Shown here piece by piece: positions 45,901 to 54,708 of a stretch of 64,000 nucleotides of DNA; the first letter of the stretch is position 1, and each line of letters opens with the position of its first letter. The DNA comes from Winogradskyella endarachnes (GTDB taxonomy: Bacteria; Bacteroidota; Bacteroidia; Flavobacteriales; Flavobacteriaceae). Location of the stretch: the NCBI RefSeq assembly GCF_009741275.1, contig NZ_WOWS01000001.1:682001-746000 (forward strand). The letters run 5' to 3'. The notes under the pieces are model-generated. The model was not told the origin of the DNA. It saw only the letters and a list, made by a program, of their open reading frames with translations, and made no database searches. Both the position numbers and the translations under genes were made by a program.

Positions 45901-47199
45901 GGTGATTTTATTATTGATAATGAAGGTAATGGTATTATGTACCTTCGTAATCGTGGATCTGGACAAGTAAGGCTAGGAACTAATAATACAGATGATTTAT
46001 TTATTGAAGACGGTGGTAATGTAGGGATTGGAATAAATGACCCAACTGCTAAATTAGACATTAACGGCACCGCAAGAATTAGAACCGTAAATAATGGTGA
46101 TGATACAGATAATATATTAACTAGAGATTCTAATGGTAACATTCGTAGAAGAACTGCCGCTCAAATTGTAGCTGCTGGTGGTGGTAATGATGACAACATC
46201 TATTCTACCAATGGTACTATTACTGCAAATCGTGTAATAAATTTAAACTCAAACACAATAAATTTTAATGGTGGTGCTGATGATGCTTTTCAAGTTGATG
46301 GGTCTACATTTACAGTAGACGCTGATACTAATAGAATTGGTATTGGCATGTCAAATCCTGAAGAAAGGCTAAACGTTCTCAATGGTAATATCCAAGTGGG
46401 TCGAGCAGCATCAACACATGCCCAAATGAACACCAATAGAATAGAAATTGGCAGAAATTCAGGATCGGTAGCACTTACAGCCAATGATGGGGGCGGAAAT
46501 GCAAATGTTAGTTTTAATAACACTAACAGAATACCTGATTCAAATGGTAATGCAGCACGAATAAGTGTAAATGTAGACAGTAGTACTAATGCTGCAATGT
46601 CTTTTGAAATAGCTGAAGGAGTAACAGCAGGAACTACGGTTACAACAACTACTGAAATGACCTTAACCACAAACGGTTTAGGAATTGGCACAACTGCACC
46701 TACTGAAGAATTAGACATTAATGGGAAAGCTCGTATACGAGATTTAAGTAATTCGCAAAATAGATCTGTTTATGCAGACAGTGAGGGTGTATTAAATATT
46801 AGATCTACAAGAACTGCTACTTTTGCGAGAGGTACGGGTGCCAATTATAATAGTTTAGATGACTGGAGAAGAATTTCTCCTACATCTTCTGCCCTAGATG
46901 TAATAAACGGAGATGTTGTTTTAGTAAACTGGTCGACCATAGTAAAACTTACTGGCTCTAGCACAACAGACACTTTATCTTTTGAAGTTCGTTTAACTGG
47001 AGCTGATGGCTGTAGTGACATCAGTCTGTCAGGTGGTGATTTTCCAGAAGTGAACCATGATCTTTTTAATGGTTACAATGGTACAAGTGGAACTAATATT
47101 TCTTGCGATGGAACATATACAATTTCATTGTGGGGAAGAAATTTAGGAAGTGACAATTGGTCTTATTCTGAATCAAACATTACAGCAACTGTAAATTAA
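42985..47199 (+). CDS. Repetitive surface protein with three 341-residue modules
   Basis: A 1404-residue exported protein with signal MNLNLSNVLKITIAFFCFCFYTNAQ. The opening VGIGTTTPNPSSILDIEA and TQGLLIPRVSLT are common in Bacteroidota tail-fibre-like surface proteins. Residues 167-507, 508-848 and 849-about 1083 are copies of one module containing VGIGTTNPNIDLAIGDTDTG, RLHVNGNSRLGTNIARDG and two subunits of LDINGTARIRTVNNGADTDN ... RRRTAAQIVAAGGG. A non-repeated part with another VGIG-type motif and a C-terminal domain with two cysteines (about 1345 and 1376) follow. There is no T9SS sorting domain. It may form a long fibre or cell-surface stalk; role unknown. Its partner gene follows after 197 bases. 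Confidence 0.85.
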   Translation: MNLNLSNVLKITIAFFCFCFYTNAQVGIGTTTPNPSSILDIEANTQGLLIPRVSLTGTNDNSTITAGNVESLIVYNTQSINDVQPGFYYWDTNQWVRIAAGSNIDNQIITNFSVSGSNLSITLENGNTATVPLADIIGNSDTNIANTNLVLDANRTLTTGNFDLNIDANTLVIDGGANNVGIGTTNPNIDLAIGDTDTGLQQQGDGNLAIYTNNNERVRINNSGNVGIGTTAPTERLHVNGNSRLGTNIARDGDFRLNEMGTGNRNSRIRFYTDADASNDAEILRNNGTDGDFIIDNEGNGIMYLRNRGSGQVRLGTNNTDDLFIEDGGNVGIGISDPTAKLDINGTARIRTVNNGADTDNILTRDSSGNIRRRTAAQIVAAGGGNDDNIYSTNGTITANRYITQNNFDVNFDSNTLVIDGSANEVGIGVSNPTAKLDVNGTARIRTVNNGAATDNILTRDSSGNIRRRTAAEIVAAGGGSDDNIYSTNGTITNHRNITQNNYDVNFDANTLVIDGGANNVGIGTTNPNIDLAIGDTDTGLQQQGDGNLAIYTNNNERVRINNSGNVGIATTTPTERLHVNGNSRLGTNIARDGDFRLNEMGTGNRNSRIRFYTDADASNDAEILRNNGTDGDFIIDNEGNGTMSLRNRGSGQVRLGTNNTDDLFIEDGGNVGIGISDPTAKLDINGTARIRTVNNGADTDNILTRDSSGNIRRRTAAQIVAAGGGNDDNIYSTNGTITANRYITQNNFDVNFDSNTLVIDGSANEVGIGVSNPTAKLDINGTARIRTVNNGAATDNILTRDSSGNIRRRTAAEIVAAGGGSDDNIYSTNGTITNHRNITQNNYDVNFDANTLVIDGGANNVGIGTANPNIDLAIGDTDTGLQQQGDGNLAIYTNNNERVRINNSGNVGIATTTPTERLHVNGNSRLGTNIARDGDFRLNEMGTGNRNSRIQFYTDADASNDAEIIRYNGTDGDFIIDNEGNGIMYLRNRGSGQVRLGTNNTDDLFIEDGGNVGIGINDPTAKLDINGTARIRTVNNGDDTDNILTRDSNGNIRRRTAAQIVAAGGGNDDNIYSTNGTITANRVINLNSNTINFNGGADDAFQVDGSTFTVDADTNRIGIGMSNPEERLNVLNGNIQVGRAASTHAQMNTNRIEIGRNSGSVALTANDGGGNANVSFNNTNRIPDSNGNAARISVNVDSSTNAAMSFEIAEGVTAGTTVTTTTEMTLTTNGLGIGTTAPTEELDINGKARIRDLSNSQNRSVYADSEGVLNIRSTRTATFARGTGANYNSLDDWRRISPTSSALDVINGDVVLVNWSTIVKLTGSSTTDTLSFEVRLTGADGCSDISLSGGDFPEVNHDLFNGYNGTSGTNISCDGTYTISLWGRNLGSDNWSYSESNITATVN
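43483..44505 (+). repeat. 1023-bp coding module, copy 1
   Basis: First copy of the tandem module inside the repeat-protein gene. Equivalent landmarks recur exactly 1023 bases later, for example GATGCTAACAC at 43483 and 44506. Confidence 0.9.
44506..45528 (+). repeat. 1023-bp coding module, copy 2
   Basis: Second copy. By eye it is nearly identical in DNA to copy 1, including many third-codon positions. Confidence 0.9.
45529..46232 (+). repeat. 1023-bp coding module, partial copy 3
   Basis: Third copy, about 704 bases, ending where the sequence leaves the module at ACTGCAAATCG. It carries slightly more substitutions than copies 1 and 2. Confidence 0.88.
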
Positions 47200-47396
47200 T
47201 TATACTAAAAGAAATAAATAGATGACTAGGTGTTAATAATAGCATTTTTACATTCAAAATCAAATCTATTACATAAAATAACTATAGCTGTTGAAATATA
47301 ATATATTACCAGTAAGAATTGTTTCATAATTATATGAACATATTGTTTTTAAGTTTATGGTAAATAAGTGTTTTAGCAATTAAAATATCAATTATA

Positions 47397-49283
47397 ATGT
47401 TTTATCATCGTTCATTAGTAAATCCTTTTAATTTTCAAATAAAGACTCTAACCGTTTTTATTTTATTTACTGGTATTATTTTCTCTTCCTATGCACAATT
47501 AAGCGTAAGAAATGACAATTTCATAATAGTTAATGATGAAATCATTTTTGTAAACGATGCTATCACTTTAGGTGAAGCAGATTCAAAATTTTATTTAAGA
47601 AAAGAGGGACAACTCATTCAAGGCAATGAAGTTTCTGCAAATACAGGTATTGGTGAACTCAGTGTTTACCAGACCGGTAATGCCAGTAATTACACCTATA
47701 ATTATTGGTGTTCACCAGTAGGGAACAATTCTAGTTCATTTGGCAATGAATCTGCGCGTGTCAATTTAATTGACGAGGCCACTTACGTTATAACTGCTCA
47801 AGACCCAGAAGGTTTAACTTCTAGTATTGATGTAGGGTTTACATCTAGTTATGATGGTGTTTCAACACCATCATTAACAATCTCTAATCGTTGGCTCTAT
47901 ACATTTAGCACATCTAATGACTATGCAGATTGGAACTATGTTGGTGAGTCTGCTCCTATTTTACCTGGACTTGGTTTTACCATGAAAGGTGTATCTGGAA
48001 CTAATAACCAACTTTACGATTTTAGAGGTAAAGCCAATAATGGAACCATAAGTAATTTAGTTACTGCTAATGAATTTACGTTAATTGGTAACCCTTACCC
48101 ATCAGCCATAGATGCTTTACTTTTTATTCACGATTCTCAAAACACAAATTTAAATAATGGTCCGAGTCCACACCCTACAACTACTGGTGCTCTATATTTT
48201 TGGGAACAATCTGATGAAGGATCACATATGCTTGATGAATATGTAGGTGGTTACGCTTCTTATACAATTTCAAACACAGGCGTAGAGAGCTTTGTAAATG
48301 CAATGTTTTCAGCATATGATAGTGCCGGTAATCCAATTCCTTTAGCTCCAACACCAGATAATACAGGTACAAAAATATCAAAACGATATATTCCTATCGG
48401 TCAAGGCTTTATGATTGAAGGGGCCAGTAGTACATTGCCTGGCTCATTAGTGTATGTAAAAAATGCCCATCGCGTGTATGAAAAGATTTCAGATGGAAAT
48501 AGCGTTTTCTTTAGAAATGTAAGCAACTCAGCTTCATCGAAAAACATGGATTCAAGCGAACCTTTATATAATGAATACGGTCTTAACAATGTGCCTGATG
48601 ATTTTAAACGGTTTCGTTTAAATGTTACATTTAACGATCAATATACACGGCAATTGCTTCATAATTTTCACGACTCTGCAACACCAGGATTTGATTATGG
48701 TTTAGAAGCTAAATCCTCTAGTAACACTTCATCAGATGCTAATTGGATCTTCAACTCAGTACCTTATACCATTCAAGCAAATACTTACACTTTAGATTTA
48801 TCTATACCTGTAGTGATTAAGTCCGGAGAACAGCAACAATTAAAATTCAGCATTTTTGACGTTCAAAATTTTGATGAAGGTCAACCTATATATTTACACG
48901 ATATAGAAAATGATATTTATGTAGATTTAACACAACAGGACTATGATATAAATATTAATGCAGGAAATTTTGATTCACGTTTTAGAATTGTATTTCAAAA
49001 TGAAAGTACATTAGATGCTCAAACTCATATTAAAAACCAATTTGATATTATAGCGAATAACCAAGAGGCTCAGTTTCTTCTATCAAACCCTAATATGCGT
49101 GACTTAAAATCGTTTAAAGTATACGATATGAATGGAAGGCTAGTTTTAAATCATTCTATTTTATCTGTTGAAAATCAGTATCGTTTTTCTTCAAAATCAT
49201 TAAATGATGGTGTTTATTTAGCCACTATTCAACTTTTAAACAATGAATCTTTTACTAAAAAACTAATAGTAACTCATAAATAA
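47397..49283 (+). CDS. T9SS-sorted secreted protein, partner of the repeat protein
   Basis: A 628-residue protein with a rather long signal region; the hydrophobic core is TLTVFILFTGIIFSSYAQ at about 17-34. The body has YTYNYWCSPVG and EFTLIGNPYPSAIDA, motifs I know from large flavobacterial secreted proteins. The final part FKVYDMNGRLVLNHSILSVENQYRFSSKSLNDGVYLATI and FTKKLIVTHK is a type A T9SS sorting domain. It lies downstream of the repeat protein on the same strand, and the pair may be made together. Function unknown. Confidence 0.85.
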   Translation: MFYHRSLVNPFNFQIKTLTVFILFTGIIFSSYAQLSVRNDNFIIVNDEIIFVNDAITLGEADSKFYLRKEGQLIQGNEVSANTGIGELSVYQTGNASNYTYNYWCSPVGNNSSSFGNESARVNLIDEATYVITAQDPEGLTSSIDVGFTSSYDGVSTPSLTISNRWLYTFSTSNDYADWNYVGESAPILPGLGFTMKGVSGTNNQLYDFRGKANNGTISNLVTANEFTLIGNPYPSAIDALLFIHDSQNTNLNNGPSPHPTTTGALYFWEQSDEGSHMLDEYVGGYASYTISNTGVESFVNAMFSAYDSAGNPIPLAPTPDNTGTKISKRYIPIGQGFMIEGASSTLPGSLVYVKNAHRVYEKISDGNSVFFRNVSNSASSKNMDSSEPLYNEYGLNNVPDDFKRFRLNVTFNDQYTRQLLHNFHDSATPGFDYGLEAKSSSNTSSDANWIFNSVPYTIQANTYTLDLSIPVVIKSGEQQQLKFSIFDVQNFDEGQPIYLHDIENDIYVDLTQQDYDININAGNFDSRFRIVFQNESTLDAQTHIKNQFDIIANNQEAQFLLSNPNMRDLKSFKVYDMNGRLVLNHSILSVENQYRFSSKSLNDGVYLATIQLLNNESFTKKLIVTHK

Positions 49284-49446
49284 GACTTTATTGAAAATAA
49301 AACGCATTGATTTCGATACTTATTATACAGTTTTCATTGCAACTCGCGCTTTCTAAACATAGAATAAATTACAATTAAGAATATCCTAATAATTAAATTT
49401 ATAGAAACTCTGAATCTACTTTATATAAAAAAGAAGGTAATCGCTG

Positions 49447-49656
49447 TTAAGAAGACTTACAACTTCCACCCTCTTTCTTTACGCCTAATTTCATTAAAAT
49501 AGTTTCTAACAGGCACCATTTTGTGAAAGCGGATTGGATTAAATTTACTCCAATAAATACAGTAAACCACATCCAATTTGGATTGACATAAACGGTTAAA
49601 ACAACGCTTAAAAGCACCATAAAACCAACAATAACTCTAAAATATGTATTTAACAT
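49447..49656 (-). CDS. DUF2892 (YgaP-TM-like) membrane protein
   Basis: A 69-residue protein with two hydrophobic helices (YFRVIVGFMVLLSVVLTVYV, WMWFTVFIGVNLIQSAFTKW) and the conserved CLLETILMKLGVKK tail, the DUF2892 pattern found also in the membrane part of rhodanese YgaP. A terminal GGSCKSS adds one more cysteine. It is last in the efflux operon, 17 bases after the PII-like gene. DUF2892 proteins often sit in sulfur or metal-handling operons; a direct role in efflux is not shown. Confidence 0.85.
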   Translation of the reverse strand: MLNTYFRVIVGFMVLLSVVLTVYVNPNWMWFTVFIGVNLIQSAFTKWCLLETILMKLGVKKEGGSCKSS

Positions 49657-49673
49657 TTTAATTATTTTTTAAT

Positions 49674-49979
49674 TTATACAAATTTTTCAATAGGAACTAC
49701 AATCGCCTTTATAGGATTGTTAGTTTCTAAATTTTTATTAAATTCTTTTATAGCTTCAAACAAGGCATCAATGCGCTCTTCATCAGTGAACGAAAAGAAC
49801 ATGCTAGATTCGTTGCCTCCTTTTTCTGCAGGAAACCAATTAGAAGCCATTAACAAAGACGAACTATTTTTATGTCCATCAATTTCAGAACTACTGAAAT
49901 TTTCGATATCTGCTTTTTTAAAAAGTTTCAAAACCTCTTTCTGATACTGCTCTACAGCTGTAACTATGACTAATTTCAT
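49674..49979 (-). CDS. PII-like small signalling protein next to RND efflux genes
   Basis: A 101-residue protein with the PII/CutA ferredoxin-like pattern: MKLVIVTAVEQYQKEVLKLFKKADIENFSSSEIDG, a variable loop, SSMFFSFTDEERIDALFEAIKEFNKN, then NPIKAIVVPIEKFV. The glutamine-sensing T-loop tyrosine region of GlnB is not recognisable, so it is PII-like rather than GlnB/GlnK. Such proteins occur beside membrane transporters and may sense a nucleotide or metal. It is in the efflux operon after the permease, separated by a region of palindromes. Confidence 0.72.
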   Translation of the reverse strand: MKLVIVTAVEQYQKEVLKLFKKADIENFSSSEIDGHKNSSSLLMASNWFPAEKGGNESSMFFSFTDEERIDALFEAIKEFNKNLETNNPIKAIVVPIEKFV

Positions 49980-49995
49980 TTGTTTCTATTTTTAC

Positions 49996-50026
49996 TACCT
50001 GCAAGGTTTTTAAAACCTTGCAGGTA
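49996..50026. repeat. Dispersed palindrome TACCTGCAAGGTTTT, copy 1
   Basis: Perfect 15-bp inverted repeat with a one-base centre (TACCTGCAAGGTTTT / AAAACCTTGCAGGTA). Further copies lie at 50147-50178 and 54709-54737. Confidence 0.9.
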
Positions 50027-50052
50027 TTAATTTTAAATCTCAATTATCTCAT

Positions 50053-50134
50053 AACACTCCTAAAGTCCCCTCAAGGGGACAATCGTCCAATTCAACCGAG
50101 TCAGTTGTCCCCTTGAGGGGACTTTAGGGGTGTT
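50053..50134. repeat. Long inverted repeat with nested CCCC/GGGG hairpins
   Basis: Arms 50053-50082 and 50105-50134 are complementary over 30 bases with one mismatch (T against C) and a 22-base loop. Each arm has its own hairpin GTCCCC-TCAA-GGGGAC. A T-run follows on the plus strand. It may stabilise or end transcripts between the permease and PII-like genes. Confidence 0.9.
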
Positions 50135-50146
50135 TTTTATTTTTTA

Positions 50147-50178
50147 TACCTACAAGGTTTTGAAAACCTTGCAGGATA
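50147..50178. repeat. Dispersed palindrome TACCTACAAGGTTTT, copy 2
   Basis: Imperfect copy of the element at 49996, in the gap just after the permease stop. Confidence 0.85.
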
Positions 50179-50193
50179 ACTAACTAAGAATAA

Positions 50194-53100
50194 TTATTTA
50201 TAATTCTTCTTCTCTATCATATAATATACTAATGGCACAACCAATAAAGTTAACACCGTAGATACAATAGTTCCTCCCATTAATGAAATGGCTAAACCTT
50301 GAAATATTGGGTCAAATAGAATAACAAAGGCTCCAATCACAACCGTTCCTGCCGTCAGTAAAATTGGTGTTGTTCTAACGGCTCCTGCTTCAATGGCTGC
50401 TTGTTTAATTGGTACGCCTTCTGCGATTCTCAGGTTTATAAAATCAATAAGTAATACCGAGTTTCTTACCATGATTCCTGCTAAAGCAATCATACCAATA
50501 AAAGAAGTTGCTGTAAAAAATGCTCCCATTATCCAGTGACCAAGAATGATTCCGATTAAAGACAACGGAATAGCTACCATCATAACCACTGGTGCTTTAA
50601 AGTTTTGAAACCAGCCTACAATTAAGATATAAATCAAAATTATGGCTCCTAAAAAGGCAATTCCTAAATCTCTAAATACTTCTAAAGTAATTTGCCATTC
50701 GCCATCCCATTTTACGGTGTAATCATCTTCAAATTCTGGTTGCCCTAAGTACATTTCGTTCATTTCGTAACCTTTTGGCAATGGAATTTCTTTCAACTTT
50801 TTCTCCATTCCTAAAATAGCATACGCAGGACTCTCTAATTCTCCAGCCATATCTGCCATCACATAAACAACACGTTTTTGATTTTTGTGGTAAATGCTTT
50901 TTGCTGCAGTATTTTGAGAAATATCTACTAAATCAGAAATTGGCACCATAGTTCCCATTTTAGATTTAACCTTTAATTGTGAAATATCTGTAATCGTCGA
51001 TTTTTCTTTCTCATCTAAAGCCAACACCAAACCTATTTGGTTTACTGCATCTTCATCATAAAGCGTTGTAATCGCTCTGTTAGATAAAGCCATATTCATG
51101 GTGTAGGCAATTTGCTGTGGTGCAACTCCATATAACATCGCTTTCTCTTTGTTAATATCAAATTGGTATTCGGTTTGGTCGTCTTCTACCATCCAATCAA
51201 TATCAACCACGTCGTCTGTATTTCTTAAAATATTCTGAACGTTATCTGCAATTTCAATTTGTTTATCATAATCAGGTCCATAAACTTCAGCAACAATAGT
51301 TGATAGTACTGGTGGTCCTGGTGGCACTTCTACCAACTTTACATTAGCATTGTATTTTGCTGCTATTTTCTGAATATCGGGACGTAGTAGTTTAGCAATA
51401 TCATGGCTCTGGGCTGAACGGTCTTCTTTAGACAATAAATTCACTTGAATATCCGCCATATTACTTCCACCACGTAAATCGTAATGACGGACTAATCCGT
51501 TAAAAGTAATTGGTGCAGATGTCCCAACATAGTTTTGGTAATTCACCACTTCTGGTCTATTAGATAAATATTGTGAAATTTCTTGAGCTACAACACCTGT
51601 TCTTTCAAGCGTTGTTCCTTCAGGCATATCAATCACTACCTGAAATTCATTCTTGTTATCAAAAGGCAACATTTTTACAGCCACTGAATTGGTAAAAAAC
51701 AATGCCATAGTTCCTAATAATACAGCGAAGGTTCCTAATAAAAACAACCAACGTTTACCTTTACTTTCTAAAAGAGGTCTTTCAAATTTGTTGTAAACTT
51801 TGTAAATAAGTGTACCTTCTATGGCTTTTTCAGGTTTGTCTTCTACGCCTTTCTTATCCTTTTCCCTTAAGAAAATATAACCTAAATATGGTGTAATGGT
51901 TAAGGCTACAAATAAAGATAAAATCATAGCAATAGATGCTCCAATTGGCATTGGCGCCATATATGGACCCATTAACCCAGACACAAAGGCCATAGGTAAA
52001 ACCGAAGCAATTACAGTAAACGTTGCTAAAATGGTTGGGTTACCTACTTCGTTAATAGCATATAAAGCCGCTTGTTTAAAAGGCAAGCGTTTCATTTTAA
52101 AATGCCTGTGCATATTTTCGGCAATAATAATGGAATCATCGACGACAATACCTGTAACAAATACTAAAGCGAATAACGTAATTCTATTTAAGGTATAATC
52201 CATCATATAGTAACTCAATAACGTTAATGCAAACGTAATTGGCACGGATAAAAACACCACTAATCCACCACGCCAACCCATGGCTAACATTACAACAATA
52301 GTAACCGCAACTATAGAGCCAATAAGGTGTAATAATAATTCTGATACTTTATGAGATGCAGTTTCTCCGTAATTTCTTGTAATTTCTACATGGACATCAT
52401 CCGGAATTAAATTGGCACGTAAATGGTCTACCTTATCAATAATGACTTCTGCAATTTTCATAGCATCTGCACCTTTTCTTTTGGCAACAGAAATCGTTAC
52501 CGCAGGATATTCAGACTTATATTGGGCTGATGCTTCGCTTCCTTTACCAAAACCTAAACTCACGTAATTTTGAGGTACTTCTGGCCCATCAATAATCTTA
52601 GCCACTTGCTTTAAATAAATTGGTTGATTTTGCAGCACACCAACTACTAAGTTCTCAACATCAGTAACCGATTCTAAAAACTTACCAGTATTTACAAGGA
52701 ATTCTGTATCACTTTTATCAAAACTTCCTGCACTTAATTGGCTGTTGTTGGCTTTAATCATTTCAGAAACTGACAAGAAATCTAATCCGCTTGCTGCCAG
52801 TTTATCTTTATCTAAAACTACACGCAACTGACGGTCTCTTCCACCAATTTTGTGGGTAATCGCAACATCATTTACCTTTTTAATTTCGGCTTCTAACTCT
52901 TGAGCCATTTGGTTGAGTTGGAAATCATCATAATTCTCGCTCCACAACGTTAAACCTAACATTGGCACATCGTCAATCGCTCTCGTTTTCACCAACGGAA
53001 ACGTAACACCAGCTGGCATTTGGTCCATATGTTTATTGATTTCGTTGTACATTTTCACAAACGAACGCTCAATATCTTCGCCTACATAAAATTGCACGAT

Positions 53101-53388
53101 AACCATACCTTGCTCTTTCATCGACGTTGAATACACATATTCTACACCTTTAATATTTGAAATTAATTGCTCTAACGGCTTAATCACGCGCGACTCTACT
53201 TCCGTAGGACTTGCTCCAGGATAACCAACAAAAATGTCTGCCATTGGCACGTCTATTTGTGGTTCTTCCTCACGCGGAATTAAAAACGAACTATAAACAC
53301 CAACCACCATAAATACAATCATCAAAAGCACGGTGAGCTTGGATTGCATAAAGACTTTGGCGATTTTACCTGCGATTCCTTCTTTCAT
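50194..53388 (-). CDS. RND efflux permease (AcrB/HAE-like)
   Basis: A 1064-residue inner-membrane permease with the RND layout: one helix, a large periplasmic part, helices 2-6, a second periplasmic part and helices 8-12. FVGYPGASPTEVESRVIKPLEQ, YGETASHKVSELLLHLIGS and the helix-4 segment FVTGIVVDDSIIIAENMHRH carry the proton-relay Asp pair, and AGIMVRNSVLLIDFI is another conserved stretch. The VDD motif resembles HAE (drug) rather than typical CusA/CzcA metal pumps, so the substrate is open. It lies between the adaptor and the PII-like gene in one operon. Confidence 0.93.
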   Translation of the reverse strand: MKEGIAGKIAKVFMQSKLTVLLMIVFMVVGVYSSFLIPREEEPQIDVPMADIFVGYPGASPTEVESRVIKPLEQLISNIKGVEYVYSTSMKEQGMVIVQFYVGEDIERSFVKMYNEINKHMDQMPAGVTFPLVKTRAIDDVPMLGLTLWSENYDDFQLNQMAQELEAEIKKVNDVAITHKIGGRDRQLRVVLDKDKLAASGLDFLSVSEMIKANNSQLSAGSFDKSDTEFLVNTGKFLESVTDVENLVVGVLQNQPIYLKQVAKIIDGPEVPQNYVSLGFGKGSEASAQYKSEYPAVTISVAKRKGADAMKIAEVIIDKVDHLRANLIPDDVHVEITRNYGETASHKVSELLLHLIGSIVAVTIVVMLAMGWRGGLVVFLSVPITFALTLLSYYMMDYTLNRITLFALVFVTGIVVDDSIIIAENMHRHFKMKRLPFKQAALYAINEVGNPTILATFTVIASVLPMAFVSGLMGPYMAPMPIGASIAMILSLFVALTITPYLGYIFLREKDKKGVEDKPEKAIEGTLIYKVYNKFERPLLESKGKRWLFLLGTFAVLLGTMALFFTNSVAVKMLPFDNKNEFQVVIDMPEGTTLERTGVVAQEISQYLSNRPEVVNYQNYVGTSAPITFNGLVRHYDLRGGSNMADIQVNLLSKEDRSAQSHDIAKLLRPDIQKIAAKYNANVKLVEVPPGPPVLSTIVAEVYGPDYDKQIEIADNVQNILRNTDDVVDIDWMVEDDQTEYQFDINKEKAMLYGVAPQQIAYTMNMALSNRAITTLYDEDAVNQIGLVLALDEKEKSTITDISQLKVKSKMGTMVPISDLVDISQNTAAKSIYHKNQKRVVYVMADMAGELESPAYAILGMEKKLKEIPLPKGYEMNEMYLGQPEFEDDYTVKWDGEWQITLEVFRDLGIAFLGAIILIYILIVGWFQNFKAPVVMMVAIPLSLIGIILGHWIMGAFFTATSFIGMIALAGIMVRNSVLLIDFINLRIAEGVPIKQAAIEAGAVRTTPILLTAGTVVIGAFVILFDPIFQGLAISLMGGTIVSTVLTLLVVPLVYYMIEKKNYK

Positions 53389-53608
53389 AATTGGCCCCTT
53401 TTAATTTCCCTACTTCGACTGCGCTCAGCACTAGCTCGGGAAAAAACTGTTACGGGTTATTTTTTAGTTAATAATATTTTTAAGCCCCTTTAATTCCCCA
53501 AAGGGGAAAATCATTATGGGATAAACTGAAAACTGTTACTTTTACTGCTTTCCCTTATTTATGTTATTCTTTTATTTTAGTTGACCAGATACTGAAAACT
53601 GTGACTGT
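53389..53608. other. Intergenic gap in the efflux operon with small palindromes
   Basis: It contains TTCCCC-AAA-GGGGAA at about 53495-53509 and degenerate ACTGAAAACTG-type repeats at 53523-53608 that resemble the TGAATAC microsatellite at gldF. No open frame is seen; the gap is long for an operon. Confidence 0.5.
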
Positions 53609-54688
53609 TTACTGAACACTGATTTTTGCACCATTGTAAAGCTTTCCTTCTGCTGATATGATATAAGCTTCATCTCCATTTAAACCCGATAATACTTCTA
53701 CTTGGTCTCCAAAAGTTCTTCCTAAACGTAACCAACGTAATAATGCTGTATTACTTTGGCTTACGGTATACACACCAGATAATTGTCCGTTAGTTATAAT
53801 AGCTTCTGTTGGTACTAAAACCATTTCTGATTTAGCTTTACGTTCTACAGGAAATTGAACCGTTGTAAACATGCCAGATAAAATATTGGCTTCTGTTTTA
53901 CCTAAATCTATTTTCACTAAATATTGTCCGCCTGTATTTTTTGCAGATGTACTAACTTCAGTCACCTTTCCTTTAATGGATTGGTTAATAGATTTTACCA
54001 AAACATCAACTGTAGTTCCTTTTTTAATCGTAGAAATTTCAGATTCTGGTACCATAGCCATGACTTCAAAAGCACCTGGTGTCTCCATACTTATTAATGG
54101 CACTCCTGGATTTGCCATATTACCTGCTTCTACATTTTTACTAGTAATAGTTCCTCTAAATGGTGCTGTAATATTACTGTAAGTGAATTGTGCATTCACT
54201 TCATTTTTCATTTGGTTAGCCGATTCTAATCGTGCTTTTGCCATTTCAAAATTAGCCGTCATGTCATCCATTTCTTTTTGAGATGCACTGTTTTCTGCAA
54301 ATAAATTTTTAAATCGGTTGTAATCTTTTTGTGCGTTATTAAAAGCAGCTGTTGCTTCTGTAATTCCTGCATTTACTTGTGCACGTTTAGCTTGTAAATC
54401 GGCATTATTAATAGACACTAATAATTGTCCTTTACGCACTTTATCTCCAACATTAACGTGCACTTTGTTTACATAACCCATCATTCTGGTACTTAAATCT
54501 GCACTGTTTGTAGCCTGAATTTTTCCGCTCACTGCCAAAAATGGACTGTTGCTATTGGCTTCTACCTGACTGGTTTTTACAACAATTGCTGGCGAATTGT
54601 CTTCAACTGCTTTTTTATCCTCACTTCCGCAGCTTGTTACAAAAAATGCTGTTGCTGTAAGCGTTATTAAATAAATATATTTTTTCAT
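53609..54688 (-). CDS. RND periplasmic adaptor (membrane-fusion) lipoprotein
   Basis: A 359-residue HlyD/AcrA-type adaptor with a lipoprotein signal (MKKYIYLITLTATAFFVTSC, lipid Cys20). VNVGDKVRKGQLLVSINNADLQAKRAQV is the first half of the lipoyl-like motif; a coiled-coil hairpin follows and FTYSNITAPFRGTITSKNVEAGN is the second half. The beta-barrel part includes VDVLVKSINQSIKGKVTEVS. It joins the permease to the TolC-like channel. Operon order is channel, adaptor, permease. Confidence 0.92.
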   Translation of the reverse strand: MKKYIYLITLTATAFFVTSCGSEDKKAVEDNSPAIVVKTSQVEANSNSPFLAVSGKIQATNSADLSTRMMGYVNKVHVNVGDKVRKGQLLVSINNADLQAKRAQVNAGITEATAAFNNAQKDYNRFKNLFAENSASQKEMDDMTANFEMAKARLESANQMKNEVNAQFTYSNITAPFRGTITSKNVEAGNMANPGVPLISMETPGAFEVMAMVPESEISTIKKGTTVDVLVKSINQSIKGKVTEVSTSAKNTGGQYLVKIDLGKTEANILSGMFTTVQFPVERKAKSEMVLVPTEAIITNGQLSGVYTVSQSNTALLRWLRLGRTFGDQVEVLSGLNGDEAYIISAEGKLYNGAKISVQ

Positions 54689-54708
54689 TTTGATTGTTTT
54701 TATGTTGA

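Noticed and set aside
46290..46718. Open frame of 142 codons on the minus strand, with others at 43302, 43797, 44820 and 45843
   Set aside because: All mirror the repetitive surface gene and recur at the 1023-bp period, so they are shadows.
42985..47199. Phage tail-fibre gene within a prophage
   Set aside because: It has a signal peptide and no phage structural genes around; the resemblance is of repeat type only.
53400..53440. Possible insertion-sequence end near TTCGACTGCGCTCAGCAC
   Set aside because: No matching inverted copy or transposase was found in the window.
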